Assembly (NCBI GenBank): GCA_963588905.1
Contig: CAVAJF010000027.1
Coordinates: 1 to 34,403, forward strand
Direction: 5' to 3'
DNA from: Butyricicoccus_A sp963588905
GTDB taxonomy: Bacteria; Bacillota; Clostridia; Oscillospirales; Butyricicoccaceae
Length of the DNA stretch: 34,403 bases
The notes beneath the pieces are model-generated. The model had not been told where the DNA came from, ran no database searches, and was given only the letters and a program-made list of their open reading frames with translations. The translations under genes and the position numbers were made by a program. Positions 24,614 to 32,519 of this stretch are shown piece by piece (the first letter of the stretch is position 1; each line of letters opens with the position of its first letter).

Positions 24614-25528
24614 ATGAGTGAAGATGTCAGATGGGGATTTGAAGTCTCCGAAAAGAGAAAAGAAGTATGGAATATTGAAATTCGGATGCTGCTTGAAGTA
24701 CAGAAGATATGTAAAAAACATAGTTTGAAATATTTTGCTATTGCTGGAACATTGCTTGGTGCGGTAAGACATAAAGGGTTTATTCCTTGGGATGATGATC
24801 TAGATATTGCAATGCCGCGAAATGATTATGAAAAATTCCTTGTATATGCGGTTAAGGAACTTCCAAGTGCATGCAAGCTACAGACACCTTGGACAGATGC
24901 TGAGTATTTTCAAGGTCACGCCAAGTTACGAATGGATGGAACTACTGCTATAAGACAGATTCAATGGAGAGAAGGCTACAAATTCAATCAAGGCATTTTT
25001 ATTGATGTTTTTCCATTAGACAATATTCCAGATAGCCCAATACTTAAAAGAATTCACCGATACATTACAATGAGAACAATCAACAGAATCAATATGGGGC
25101 GGTATTATTATTCTGATGCAGAGCATAATTTGAATGATGAAAAATTACATCAGAAAATGAAAAGAAAATATCATGATGATCGTGCTGTATTAAAAATCTT
25201 ATCTCATTATGATAAATGGTGCTCAATGTTCAATGGAAAAAATACAAAGAAATGGGGAATGCTTTCAGCGTTCTATTATCGTGATGATATTTTTTCATGG
25301 AATAGAAAGTACTTTGATGAGACTGTTGAGTTGGATTTTGAGAATGTTAGAATTACTTGTCCTAAAGAATGGAATGCAATCTTGACAGAAAATTACGGTG
25401 ACTATATGAAACCTGTAAAAGGAACGAGCCAACATGGAGATATTTTCTTCGATACAAAGAAGTCATATATGTATTACATTGACCGATTTGAAGAATATGG
25501 GTCAAGAGAGGATGGATACATTCTTTAA
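24614..25528 (+). CDS. LicD-family phosphotransferase (phosphocholine transferase-like)
   Basis: A 304-residue LicD protein. The nucleotidyltransferase-like motif spans residues 45-65, including GTLLGAVRHKGFIPWDDD, followed by MPRNDYEKF. LicD enzymes move phosphocholine, or another phospho-substituent, from a CDP-activated donor to a sugar of a surface glycan. The next gene encodes a LicC-LicA fusion that makes CDP-choline, so phosphocholine is the likely cargo. It has ATG 24614 with AGAGGA upstream. No signal peptide; the enzyme acts at the cytoplasmic face before export. Confidence 0.93.
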   Translation: MSEDVRWGFEVSEKRKEVWNIEIRMLLEVQKICKKHSLKYFAIAGTLLGAVRHKGFIPWDDDLDIAMPRNDYEKFLVYAVKELPSACKLQTPWTDAEYFQGHAKLRMDGTTAIRQIQWREGYKFNQGIFIDVFPLDNIPDSPILKRIHRYITMRTINRINMGRYYYSDAEHNLNDEKLHQKMKRKYHDDRAVLKILSHYDKWCSMFNGKNTKKWGMLSAFYYRDDIFSWNRKYFDETVELDFENVRITCPKEWNAILTENYGDYMKPVKGTSQHGDIFFDTKKSYMYYIDRFEEYGSREDGYIL

Positions 25529-25550
25529 TAGTTTTATGTGAGGAGTAGTT

Positions 25551-27146
25551 ATGAAGAATGCGATAATATTGGCAGCAGGAAAATCTACAAGATTTGCGCC
25601 TTTTACATATGAGAAGCCAAAGGGATTATTCCGAGTGAAAGGCGAAGTGCTAATTGAGCGACAGATAGAGCAGCTTAAGGAGTCTGGAGTAGAAGATATT
25701 TATATAGTTGTCGGCTATATGAAAGAGAAATTTTTCTATTTGGAGCAGAAATATGGTGTTCATTTGGTTGTAAATAATGAGTTTGGAAAGAAAGGCAATC
25801 TTTATTCAATATATATGGTGAGGCAGTACCTTTCTAATTCCTTCATTTGCTGCGCTGATCATTACTTTGTCAATAATCCATTTATAGAGGAAAATCCGGA
25901 TAATCATTCATATCGTGCTGTGTCATATCAAACTGGAAAGTTCCGAGAATTTGGTGTTGTTTGTTCGGATGCAGATGTGATTACTGAATTGACTGTAGGC
26001 GGAAAAGACTCACTGGCAATGGTTGGACACGCCTATATGAATGAACGGTTTAGCTATGTTTTTCGAGCGTTAATGGAAGCTGAAATAAATGACTTTGGTG
26101 TTGCATCAATGTTTTGGGAAGAATTCTATGCAAAACATATGCAGCAGCTTACATTTTACAAAAAAGAGTTCTCGTCAGAGGATATTCTGGAATTTGATAG
26201 TATCGATGACCTAAGAACTTTTGATTCGGAGTTCCTTTTGAATGTGGATTCTGAAATAATCACAAATATTTGTGAGACTTTAAAATGTGATCCTAATTCA
26301 ATTACAGATATATCTGTGATTAATGCAGGACTTACCAATGTCTCATTTGCATTTGAGTGCAATGGAGAAAAATATGTCTACCGTCATCCGGGCGGAACAG
26401 CAGGAAATCTGATTGATCGTCAAGCAGAGCTTTTTGCGCAACTGGCGGCAAAGGAGATAGGCATTGATAAATCCGTGATACATATGGAACTTTCAGGATG
26501 GAAGATATCACATTATGTACAGAATGCAAAAAACTGCGACCTTGAAAAATCAAATGAACAGTTGGCAGTTGCAATGGAGTATTTACATCGCTTGCATGTG
26601 GTCAAAACAGATGAAACAGTAAAAGTTTTTGATAATGTTGCAGAAGGTAAGAAACTGATGAATATTGCCTCTGCAACAAAAGGAAATTTACAGAGAGAGT
26701 TTTCTGAACTGGTAGAGAAAGTAGAAAGGCTTTATCCACTTGTGAAGGCAGATGCTAAAAGGCTAGGGTATGGCTTAGTTCTTTGCCATAATGATACTTA
26801 TGAACCAAACTATCTCTATGATGATAAAGGCGAAATTTATCTGATCGATTGGGAGTATGCAGGTTTAAACTATGCAGCAAATGATATTGGATGTATTTTG
26901 TGCCGTTATGATTGGACAGATGAACAGATAGAACGATATCTAAAGGCTTTTGTTGGCAGAACATTAACGGAAGATGAACATCGGTATTATATGGCGTTTA
27001 TTCCTATTTCGGCATTCTATTGGTTCTGCTGGGGACTTTATAAGGGCAGCGTAGGAGATGATGACAGCTTTTTCTTCTTGCCATCTTATAGAAATTTGGT
27101 AAGATTCATCGATTGCGCATTGGAAAGCTATGGAGGAAATGGATAA
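25551..27146 (+). CDS. Bifunctional choline-phosphate cytidylyltransferase / choline kinase (LicC-LicA fusion)
   Basis: A 531-residue two-domain protein. Residues 1 to about 230 form a LicC-type nucleotidyltransferase (AIILAAGKSTRFAPFTYEKP, CCADHYFVNN). Residues about 240-531 form a choline/ethanolamine-kinase fold: GLTNVSFAFE glycine loop (260-269), LVLCHNDTYEPNYLY with catalytic Asp415, and LIDWEYAG (431-438) with the metal-binding aspartate. In Haemophilus and pneumococcus these are separate licA and licC genes; fusion would couple choline phosphorylation to CDP-choline formation. Paired with LicD just upstream, it gives a full choline-to-glycan route except for a visible choline importer. 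Confidence 0.92.
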   Translation: MKNAIILAAGKSTRFAPFTYEKPKGLFRVKGEVLIERQIEQLKESGVEDIYIVVGYMKEKFFYLEQKYGVHLVVNNEFGKKGNLYSIYMVRQYLSNSFICCADHYFVNNPFIEENPDNHSYRAVSYQTGKFREFGVVCSDADVITELTVGGKDSLAMVGHAYMNERFSYVFRALMEAEINDFGVASMFWEEFYAKHMQQLTFYKKEFSSEDILEFDSIDDLRTFDSEFLLNVDSEIITNICETLKCDPNSITDISVINAGLTNVSFAFECNGEKYVYRHPGGTAGNLIDRQAELFAQLAAKEIGIDKSVIHMELSGWKISHYVQNAKNCDLEKSNEQLAVAMEYLHRLHVVKTDETVKVFDNVAEGKKLMNIASATKGNLQREFSELVEKVERLYPLVKADAKRLGYGLVLCHNDTYEPNYLYDDKGEIYLIDWEYAGLNYAANDIGCILCRYDWTDEQIERYLKAFVGRTLTEDEHRYYMAFIPISAFYWFCWGLYKGSVGDDDSFFFLPSYRNLVRFIDCALESYGGNG

Positions 27147-27856
27147 TGATTACAGCAATAATTCTTGCTGGTGGCGTTGGCTCTCGCGTAGGTGCAGGAC
27201 GTCCGAAGCAATTTGTGGAGGTGCTGGGGAAACCAGTATTGGCCTATACAATTGAAATTTTTCAGAACAATCCTCAGATTGATGCCATAGAGGTTGTTTG
27301 CCATAAGAATTGGAAAGACTATCTTGTGAGCATGATTGAACAATATGATCTGAGCAAGGTGAAGTGGGTTGCAGATGGAGGAGATACTTTTCAAGATTCT
27401 GTAATGAGTGGCATTAATAATTTGAAGGATAAAATCAAGCCTGATGATTATATCATGATTCAATATGGGGCAGCACCGTTTACATCTGATAAAATCGTTG
27501 ATGATGTGATTCGCGTGATGAAAGATAAAGGATCTGCTGTGACAGCCACGCCATGCTATCAGTTGCTGGGGAGCAATGATGAAAATGCTACTAGTAAGAC
27601 ATGGGTCGATAGAGATAAATATATTCAAATTGCGTGCCCTTACGGATTCAAATTTAGCTATCTTTTAGATGTATATAATAGAGCAGAAAAGCAGGGGTTG
27701 ATTGAAAAAATTGAACCCCATACAACATCCTTAATGTATGCACTTGGAGATACATTATACCAGGCGTATGGCGATCAGTCCAATATTAAGATTACAACGA
27801 AAGAAGATCTTGATATGTTTGAAGGATATGTTCTGATGAGAAGAAATCGGAAATAA
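27146..27856 (+). CDS. IspD/TarI-like cytidylyltransferase with altered active-site motif
   Basis: A 236-residue family member. ATG 27146 overlaps the preceding stop (TAATG) and has TGGAGG upstream, so the longer frame from 27113 is not needed. IILAGGVGSRVGAGRPKQF is intact, but where relatives, including the paralogue at 22857, read IHDGVRP, this protein reads IQYGAAPF, losing the conserved His, Asp and Arg of the substrate site. The C-terminal KITTKEDLDMFEGY is normal. It probably uses an unusual alcohol phosphate, or another metal arrangement. It lies next to an SDR (27900-28937) and the lic genes, which suggests it makes a second CDP-activated decoration. Confidence 0.83.
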   Translation: MITAIILAGGVGSRVGAGRPKQFVEVLGKPVLAYTIEIFQNNPQIDAIEVVCHKNWKDYLVSMIEQYDLSKVKWVADGGDTFQDSVMSGINNLKDKIKPDDYIMIQYGAAPFTSDKIVDDVIRVMKDKGSAVTATPCYQLLGSNDENATSKTWVDRDKYIQIACPYGFKFSYLLDVYNRAEKQGLIEKIEPHTTSLMYALGDTLYQAYGDQSNIKITTKEDLDMFEGYVLMRRNRK

Positions 27857-27902
27857 TATATAATTCATTGCAATTATAATTGAAGGGAGGAATTTTGGAG
27901 TG

Positions 27903-28937
27903 ATGAAGACTGCGTTGTCAGAGGATTTGAAATATATCGCTTGTTATAAAAATTTACCATATGAAGAAATAGAGAATAGCACAGTTCTAGTGACAGGAGC
28001 TACGGGATTGATAGGAGTATCTCTAGTACGAGCTCTATTGGCAATTGGAAAAATTCATGTCATTGCATTTGTACGAAATATTGAAAAAGCAAAAAGAATT
28101 TATGCAGAGGCAACGACTTCAAATTTGGAATTTATTGTAGGAGATATAACTTCGAAAGTTCAAATCAATAAAAGGATTGATTATATTATTCATTGTGCTT
28201 CAGTTACAACATCTAAAATTATGGTCGATAATCCTGTTGAAACTTTAATTACTGCGATAGATGGCACAAGAAATGTATTGGAACTAGCAAAAGATAAAAG
28301 GGTAAGATCGGTTGTTTATGTTTCCTCTATGGAAATGTATGGATCGTTTGAATCTGATGTACACGATATAACTGAAAAGGATCTTGGCTTTATAGATCCC
28401 TTGAAAGTGCGCAGCAACTATCCAGAGAGCAAACGACTCTGTGAGAATATGTGTGTTGCTTATCTTTCGGAGTATAATGTTCCAGTTAAAATTGCAAGAT
28501 TAGCGCAAACATTTGGTGCAGGAATTCTGCCGGGTGAGAATAGAGTGTTTGCTCAATTTGCTAGGAGTGTCATTACTCAAAAAGATATTGTTCTTCATAC
28601 AAAAGGACAGTCTGAGGGAAATTATTGTTATATTAGGGACTGTGTGATTGGACTTTTAACTATCCTTCTGAAAGGAAAAGATGGAGAAGCATATAATGTG
28701 TCAAACCCGGCGTCGCACACAACGATTGCTGAAATGGCTAAAATGGTATGTGAAAAGATTGCTGATGGAAAAATTAAAGTTGTTTTTGATATACCAGAAT
28801 CGAACACATTCGGATATGCCGCAGACACGAAGATGAAACTTAATTCAGACAAGCTTCAAGGATTGGGATGGAAACCAGAAATCAATTTGGAAGAGTCGTA
28901 TCGAAGAATGATTCGAGATATGAAAACTGTTCAGTGA
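27903..28937 (+). CDS. Extended SDR NAD-dependent epimerase/dehydratase
   Basis: A 344-residue extended short-chain dehydrogenase. The NAD site is VLVTGATGLIGVSLVRALL, the serine block is VYVSSMEMYG, and the catalytic Tyr/Lys lie in NYPESKRLCENMCVAY. GILPGENRVFAQFARSV and NYCYIRDCVIGLL match nucleotide-sugar epimerases/dehydratases. An in-frame GTG at 27900 is an alternative start; AAGGGAGG at 27883-27890 fits either. Together with the cytidylyltransferase before it, it may convert a CDP- or NDP-linked unit, but its substrate is not deducible. Confidence 0.87.
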   Translation: MKTALSEDLKYIACYKNLPYEEIENSTVLVTGATGLIGVSLVRALLAIGKIHVIAFVRNIEKAKRIYAEATTSNLEFIVGDITSKVQINKRIDYIIHCASVTTSKIMVDNPVETLITAIDGTRNVLELAKDKRVRSVVYVSSMEMYGSFESDVHDITEKDLGFIDPLKVRSNYPESKRLCENMCVAYLSEYNVPVKIARLAQTFGAGILPGENRVFAQFARSVITQKDIVLHTKGQSEGNYCYIRDCVIGLLTILLKGKDGEAYNVSNPASHTTIAEMAKMVCEKIADGKIKVVFDIPESNTFGYAADTKMKLNSDKLQGLGWKPEINLEESYRRMIRDMKTVQ

Positions 28938-28945
28938 TTTGTAAT

Positions 28946-29518
28946 ATGATAAAAGTATTCTCCAAAATCCTCACGAACGTCTTAACCGCCTTCTACGAGC
29001 CGTTCGGTTTCTCAATCTTACTTTCTTTCCTTGCCATGTTTTTCTACTTATATGCTTATGAACCTACCGAAGCCGGCAAAGGTTGGAAGAGTGCCATAGT
29101 GACATGGTATCAGAAATTCAAAGAGAGTGTGTTCTTCCGTAAAGTATGGTTATTAGCCTTTGCAAGTAGCTTGATACTATTCAGAACATTGCTAAATCGT
29201 AACCTATGGATGACCCCATTGAGTAACGTCATGGGCGGCTGGGGCATCTGGGAGACAGTGAACGGCGAGAGAAAGCTGACAACCGAGTGCATTGAGAACG
29301 TGATCATGATGGTGCCGTTTAGTGGAATGGTTATGTGGACGTTCGAGGAGAAAGCGGGGAAGGGTTGGAAGAAAATCCTGTGGCAAAGCGGAAAGATAGC
29401 ATTTCTCTTTTCGGTGGTAATAGAGATGCTGCAGTTATTGCTGCGTCTGGGTACGTTCCAGCTGTCGGACATCTTCTACAACACAGTCGGCGGAGTGATT
29501 GGTGGTGTGTGCTACTAG
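28946..29518 (+). CDS. VanZ-like membrane protein
   Basis: A 190-residue protein with about four membrane segments and the VanZ signature near the end (VIEMLQLLLRLGTFQLSDIFYNTVGG). I chose ATG 28946, eight bases after the SDR stop; the longer frame starts inside the SDR gene. There is no clear ribosome site, so coupling to the upstream stop is likely. VanZ-like proteins often end Gram-positive glycan loci; their function is not defined outside teicoplanin resistance. G+C and style change at its start, suggesting the boundary of the EPS locus. Confidence 0.85.
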   Translation: MIKVFSKILTNVLTAFYEPFGFSILLSFLAMFFYLYAYEPTEAGKGWKSAIVTWYQKFKESVFFRKVWLLAFASSLILFRTLLNRNLWMTPLSNVMGGWGIWETVNGERKLTTECIENVIMMVPFSGMVMWTFEEKAGKGWKKILWQSGKIAFLFSVVIEMLQLLLRLGTFQLSDIFYNTVGGVIGGVCY

Positions 29519-29561
29519 GGGATAATGAAGATAAGAAAACGTCTGTAAAAAGAGATGAAAC

Positions 29562-29622
29562 TGTGATATACTGGGAGCAACAGCTCCCTACGCTGCTCGA
29601 ATAAATCAAAAATCTTTTTGAT
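29562..29622 (+). promoter_or_regulatory. Extended -10 promoter and two hairpins before the protease
   Basis: TGTGATATACTG (29562-29573) contains an extended -10 (TG-A-TATACT). It is followed by GGGAGC-AACA-GCTCCC (29573-29588) and by ATCAAAAA-TC-TTTTTGAT (29605-29622). The rest of the gap 29519-29709 shows no gene. The same 12-base start recurs upstream of the AbiH-like gene. The second hairpin could also act as the end of the EPS operon. Confidence 0.5.
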
Positions 29623-29709
29623 AAGTCACACACCTCTTCGTGGTGAGCAGCAGGCAACGATCTTATAATCGGCGAAGATGTGAGAAAAGAAAGTAGGGAG
29701 GATTTGTAT

Positions 29710-30537
29710 ATGAAACCAGAATCTATCTCTGAACAAATGATGTTTAATACAGTTCGCCTTGAAACAGCATCTGGCACAGGAACAGGCTTTTTCTATAATT
29801 TTGTGGTTGGCGAAGCTAGATATCCTGCGATTATTACCAATAAACATGTTGTTAATTATAAACAGGACGAAAATGTTAAATTTCATCTGCATTTGCAAGA
29901 TGGAGATGGTGAATCCAACAGTAGTATAGGAATTCAACTTAATGCACACTGGTATTTTCACTCAACAAAAGATCTTTGTTTTACCTTTGTTAATCCAGTA
30001 TTTGAACAGGTTAAAGCGGCTTGTGGGAAAAAAGTGTTTTACATAGCTGATGATGCAGGGATTCTAGCAACAGATGAAAAGCTTAAAGAGCTTTCGGCAC
30101 TGGAAGAACTTGTTATGGTTGGATATCCTATAGGATTGGCAGATGCAAGAAATAACTATCCTATTTTTAGAAAGGGATACACGGCTGCTCATCCAGCTGT
30201 GGATTTTAATGAGGATGGCATAGGACTCGTTGATATGGCATGTTTTCCGGGCTCATCTGGATCTCCCATTTATATTTTAAATGAGGGAAGCTATAGAGAT
30301 AAACATGGAAATTCTTATTTTGGTTCTTCTAGGGTAATGTTACTGGGAGTTCTATTTGCAGGACCTCAGTATGACGCGCGAGGTGACATTGTTGTAAAAA
30401 CAATTCCAACATCAACACAAGTTGTTGAGTCAAGTATAAGGGTTATGACTAATCTCGGATATTATGTCAAAGCTGCGGAGATTAATGAGTTTCAAAAATT
30501 CATAGAGGAATCTGTAGCGAATGGTAGTATTCGCTAA
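29710..30537 (+). CDS. Cytoplasmic trypsin-like serine protease
   Basis: A 275-residue protein with a chymotrypsin-type layout. It has SGTGTGFFYNF, then His46 in IITNKHVV, Asp88 in STKDLC, and Ser183 in CFPGSSGSPIYI, so the triad looks complete. There is no signal peptide or membrane segment, unlike HtrA-type proteases, and no PDZ domain follows. The start at ATG 29710 is set by TAGGGAGG eight bases upstream. Intracellular trypsin-like domains of this kind occur near phage-defence genes, and an AbiH-like gene lies 2 kb downstream, but no effector or sensor partner is adjacent. Confidence 0.8.
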   Translation: MKPESISEQMMFNTVRLETASGTGTGFFYNFVVGEARYPAIITNKHVVNYKQDENVKFHLHLQDGDGESNSSIGIQLNAHWYFHSTKDLCFTFVNPVFEQVKAACGKKVFYIADDAGILATDEKLKELSALEELVMVGYPIGLADARNNYPIFRKGYTAAHPAVDFNEDGIGLVDMACFPGSSGSPIYILNEGSYRDKHGNSYFGSSRVMLLGVLFAGPQYDARGDIVVKTIPTSTQVVESSIRVMTNLGYYVKAAEINEFQKFIEESVANGSIR

Positions 30538-30545
30538 GGTAATAT

Positions 30546-30573
30546 TGCCCTCATATCCATGCAGTGCTATACT
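30546..30573 (+). promoter_or_regulatory. Candidate promoter with extended -10
   Basis: TTGCCC (30546-30551), a 16-base spacer ending in TGC, and TATACT (30568-30573) form a plausible promoter about 35 bases before the coiled-coil gene. Confidence 0.45.
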
Positions 30574-30609
30574 TAAGCCACATTAATACAGAAATGAGGT
30601 ATACATCCT

Positions 30610-30936
30610 ATGCCCAGAACGAAAGGCAGCAAAAACCGTCCCAAGCACACTACTGATTTTGCATCCCAGATTGTAGAAAAGCAGGAGTCTATTGCGTCCC
30701 TGAACACCGAGATCGCTTCCATCACGGCCAACATCGACACTCTGAAAGCTGACTTGAAAGAGAAGAAAGTTACTCTTAAGTCTGCCCAGAAGGAACTGAC
30801 CAAGCTGGAATCCGAGAAAGCCGCTGCTGACAAGAAGGCCGCCGAAGAAGCAAAGAAGGCCGAGGCCGAAGAAGTGCTGAAAAAGTTGCTGGCCAGTGGC
30901 ATGGGTGCAAATGAGATTCTCGAAAAGCTGAAATAA
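30610..30936 (+). CDS. Small coiled-coil protein
   Basis: A 108-residue protein with a basic start (MPRTKGSKNRPKH) followed by an almost unbroken heptad-like helix from about residue 20 to 90, rich in Lys, Glu and Ala, and a short C-terminal helix (GMGANEILEKL). No catalytic domain is visible. The basic N-terminus could bind nucleic acid. Small proteins like this are frequent in clostridial accessory regions; I do not recognise a named family. GAGGT lies upstream, and codon use is richer in G and C than in the EPS genes. Confidence 0.7.
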   Translation: MPRTKGSKNRPKHTTDFASQIVEKQESIASLNTEIASITANIDTLKADLKEKKVTLKSAQKELTKLESEKAAADKKAAEEAKKAEAEEVLKKLLASGMGANEILEKLK

Positions 30937-30944
30937 GAAATTTG

Positions 30945-30979
30945 CCGTGTGGACAACTGAACTTCGGGAGTTCACACGG
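30945..30979 (+). terminator. Stem-loop after the coiled-coil gene
   Basis: CCGTGTG (30945-30951) pairs with CACACGG (30973-30979), and the interior adds a GAACT/AGTTC stem (about 30959-30973). It is followed by TATATTTT rather than a clean T run, so it is a modest intrinsic terminator or an RNA structure. Confidence 0.5.
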
Positions 30980-31031
30980 TATATTTTGAAGTCGGTTATA
31001 TAGTTTATGACGGAAATAAAAGGAGGGCACT

Positions 31032-31817
31032 GTGGGAAAAATACGCAAGTCCGGTGGTGACCGGAAGAAGTCAAAGCCGGAGTTCGATGCTGGGAAGAAT
31101 CTGAAAGAGCAGATGGATGCTACTGTGGTTCGCTATAATTCAAACACCTCCCTGCAGGCCATCGCCGATGCGCTGAATCTGAACCCTATCAAGGTGAGAA
31201 AGCTGCTCATCACGGCCGGTGTGTATGAATCGGATGTGGCGGAGAAGGTACAGGATACCTTTGAGGAGTACAGAGAAACACAAGACTACAAAACCCCCAT
31301 ACTTTCAACCGCAAATACCCTGAAACTTTCCAAAGCCTCTGTCACCTCGTACCTGCCATATAAAAAAGGTGTCTACTTCCCAAGTACCGCAGAAAAAGAG
31401 AAAATCAGCGTTGGAGCAGAGCGGCAGCGGAGATACAGAGCGATGAAGCGGTGGCAGACCGATTCGACAGAAGAAAACTTCTGGGGTGTGGTTCTGGCCT
31501 ATGCTGGGGTAAAATTTAAAACTTACTCCGGACTGCCATTTTCCTACGAAGTGCGGAAAGGTAGGAACGGCGAGTACACGAAAGAATTGTGGATCGACAG
31601 GCGGGAGAAGAGCAAGAGTCTGGCATGGAGTTCTGTGATGCTGGCTCTGGGGAATATTAAAGAGAAAGTAGTGGAGCGGCCAAAGGCTCTGGGCGACATC
31701 CGGGGCGTGACCTACATATATGGGATGTTCTATCGTTTCGGTCTGATCGATGTGCCGGATGAGGTAAAGGAGAAGATGAAGCATCCGAAGAAAAGTACCG
31801 GAAAACATGAGAAATAA
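31032..31817 (+). CDS. HTH-containing protein of unknown function
   Basis: A 261-residue basic protein. Residues about 38-62 (SLQAIADALNLNPIKVRKLLITAGVY) form a likely helix-turn-helix, and a second repeat of similar design is STANTLKLSKASVTSYLPYKKGVYF, preceding a variable C-terminal domain. This arrangement resembles a clostridial protein often seen on mobile or accessory DNA, but I cannot name a family function. It uses a GTG start at 31032 with GGAGGG upstream. The GC-rich composition matches the coiled-coil gene upstream. Confidence 0.72.
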   Translation: MGKIRKSGGDRKKSKPEFDAGKNLKEQMDATVVRYNSNTSLQAIADALNLNPIKVRKLLITAGVYESDVAEKVQDTFEEYRETQDYKTPILSTANTLKLSKASVTSYLPYKKGVYFPSTAEKEKISVGAERQRRYRAMKRWQTDSTEENFWGVVLAYAGVKFKTYSGLPFSYEVRKGRNGEYTKELWIDRREKSKSLAWSSVMLALGNIKEKVVERPKALGDIRGVTYIYGMFYRFGLIDVPDEVKEKMKHPKKSTGKHEK

Positions 31818-31879
31818 GAATGGGCGGTTGAACTTCTTAGATTTCTTGGACTTCTCAGATTTTTTGACCAGGTGTTAAT

Positions 31880-32361
31880 GTGTTTGGATTTTATGAAAAA
31901 TCCAGTTGCTATGTACAGAACTGTGAGGTAACATCCATCACAACCGGAGAGCGGAATGTATTGATCACGGTTGGAAAGGACGAAAGCATTATAGAAAAAC
32001 TGAAAGAAATACTGGAAGAGTACATGAAGAAAACGGAGCCGGAGTATTACCCGCCAGTGGAGAATCTGCTGGATTTGATTTACGAGCATTACACGGAAAG
32101 CAACCCGGCGTCACCGAAGACAACAGTGGCCGGCAGAGCAGCAAAGGCAAAAGAGAAAGAACTGAAGAAGTGGCTGCAAGGGCTGGATGATATCCCCAAA
32201 AAAAATTTTATTTATGTACACATCCTGTGTTTCAGGATGGTATAGATTTCCTCATCCAGTTCAGCAATCAGCGCACCATCTGCATCAGGCTGGGTGTGCT
32301 TGACGGTGCTGAGGCCATAGAAGCTGAAATTCGCAAGAGTGCGGAAGAGTACTTGAAGTAA
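31880..32361 (+). pseudogene. Small accessory protein, frameshifted at an A8 run
   Basis: GTG 31880 opens a frame (GFYEKSSCYVQNCEVTSITT ...) with an acidic helical middle. It leaves frame at eight A (32198-32205) and stops at 32245. One extra A would continue as KKKFYLCTHPVFQDGIDFL and reach a natural end AEEYLK at TAA 32359-32361, giving about 160 residues. The good fit of the second part indicates a single-base loss, or a tract-length error. Function unknown. It sits close behind the HTH gene and may have been its partner. Confidence 0.6.
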
Positions 32362-32421
32362 ATAGCTACATAGACAGTTTCGAAAAAAGTCTAAGATGCT
32401 TTTTTATACAACTAGTTTGTG

Positions 32422-32461
32422 ATATACTGAAAGCCATGGGAAACCATGGCTTTCAGTATAT
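32422..32461. repeat. Perfect 18-bp inverted repeat with GAAA loop
   Basis: Left arm ATATACTGAAAGCCATGG (32422-32439), loop GAAA (32440-32443), right arm an exact reverse complement (32444-32461). The left arm starts with the extended -10 TG-A-TATACT (TATACT at 32423-32428), and symmetry gives the same element on the other strand. No T run follows, so it is not a standard terminator. Confidence 0.85.
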
Positions 32462-32473
32462 TTCGGAGTAACC

Positions 32474-32505
32474 TTCTTTGCGGCTATTATCTTGGTGGCA
32501 AAGAA
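32474..32505 (+). promoter_or_regulatory. Leader stem before the AbiH-like gene
   Basis: TTCTTTGC (32474-32481) and GCAAAGAA (32498-32505) form an 8-bp inverted repeat with a 16-base loop, ending right before the ribosome site TTGAGG. With the 18-bp repeat upstream it makes a structured leader. Confidence 0.5.
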
Positions 32506-32519
32506 TTGAGGTCTAAGCT

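Noticed and set aside
29335..29604. 89-codon + strand frame over the end of the VanZ-like gene
   Set aside because: Out of frame with the VanZ signature and without a ribosome site.
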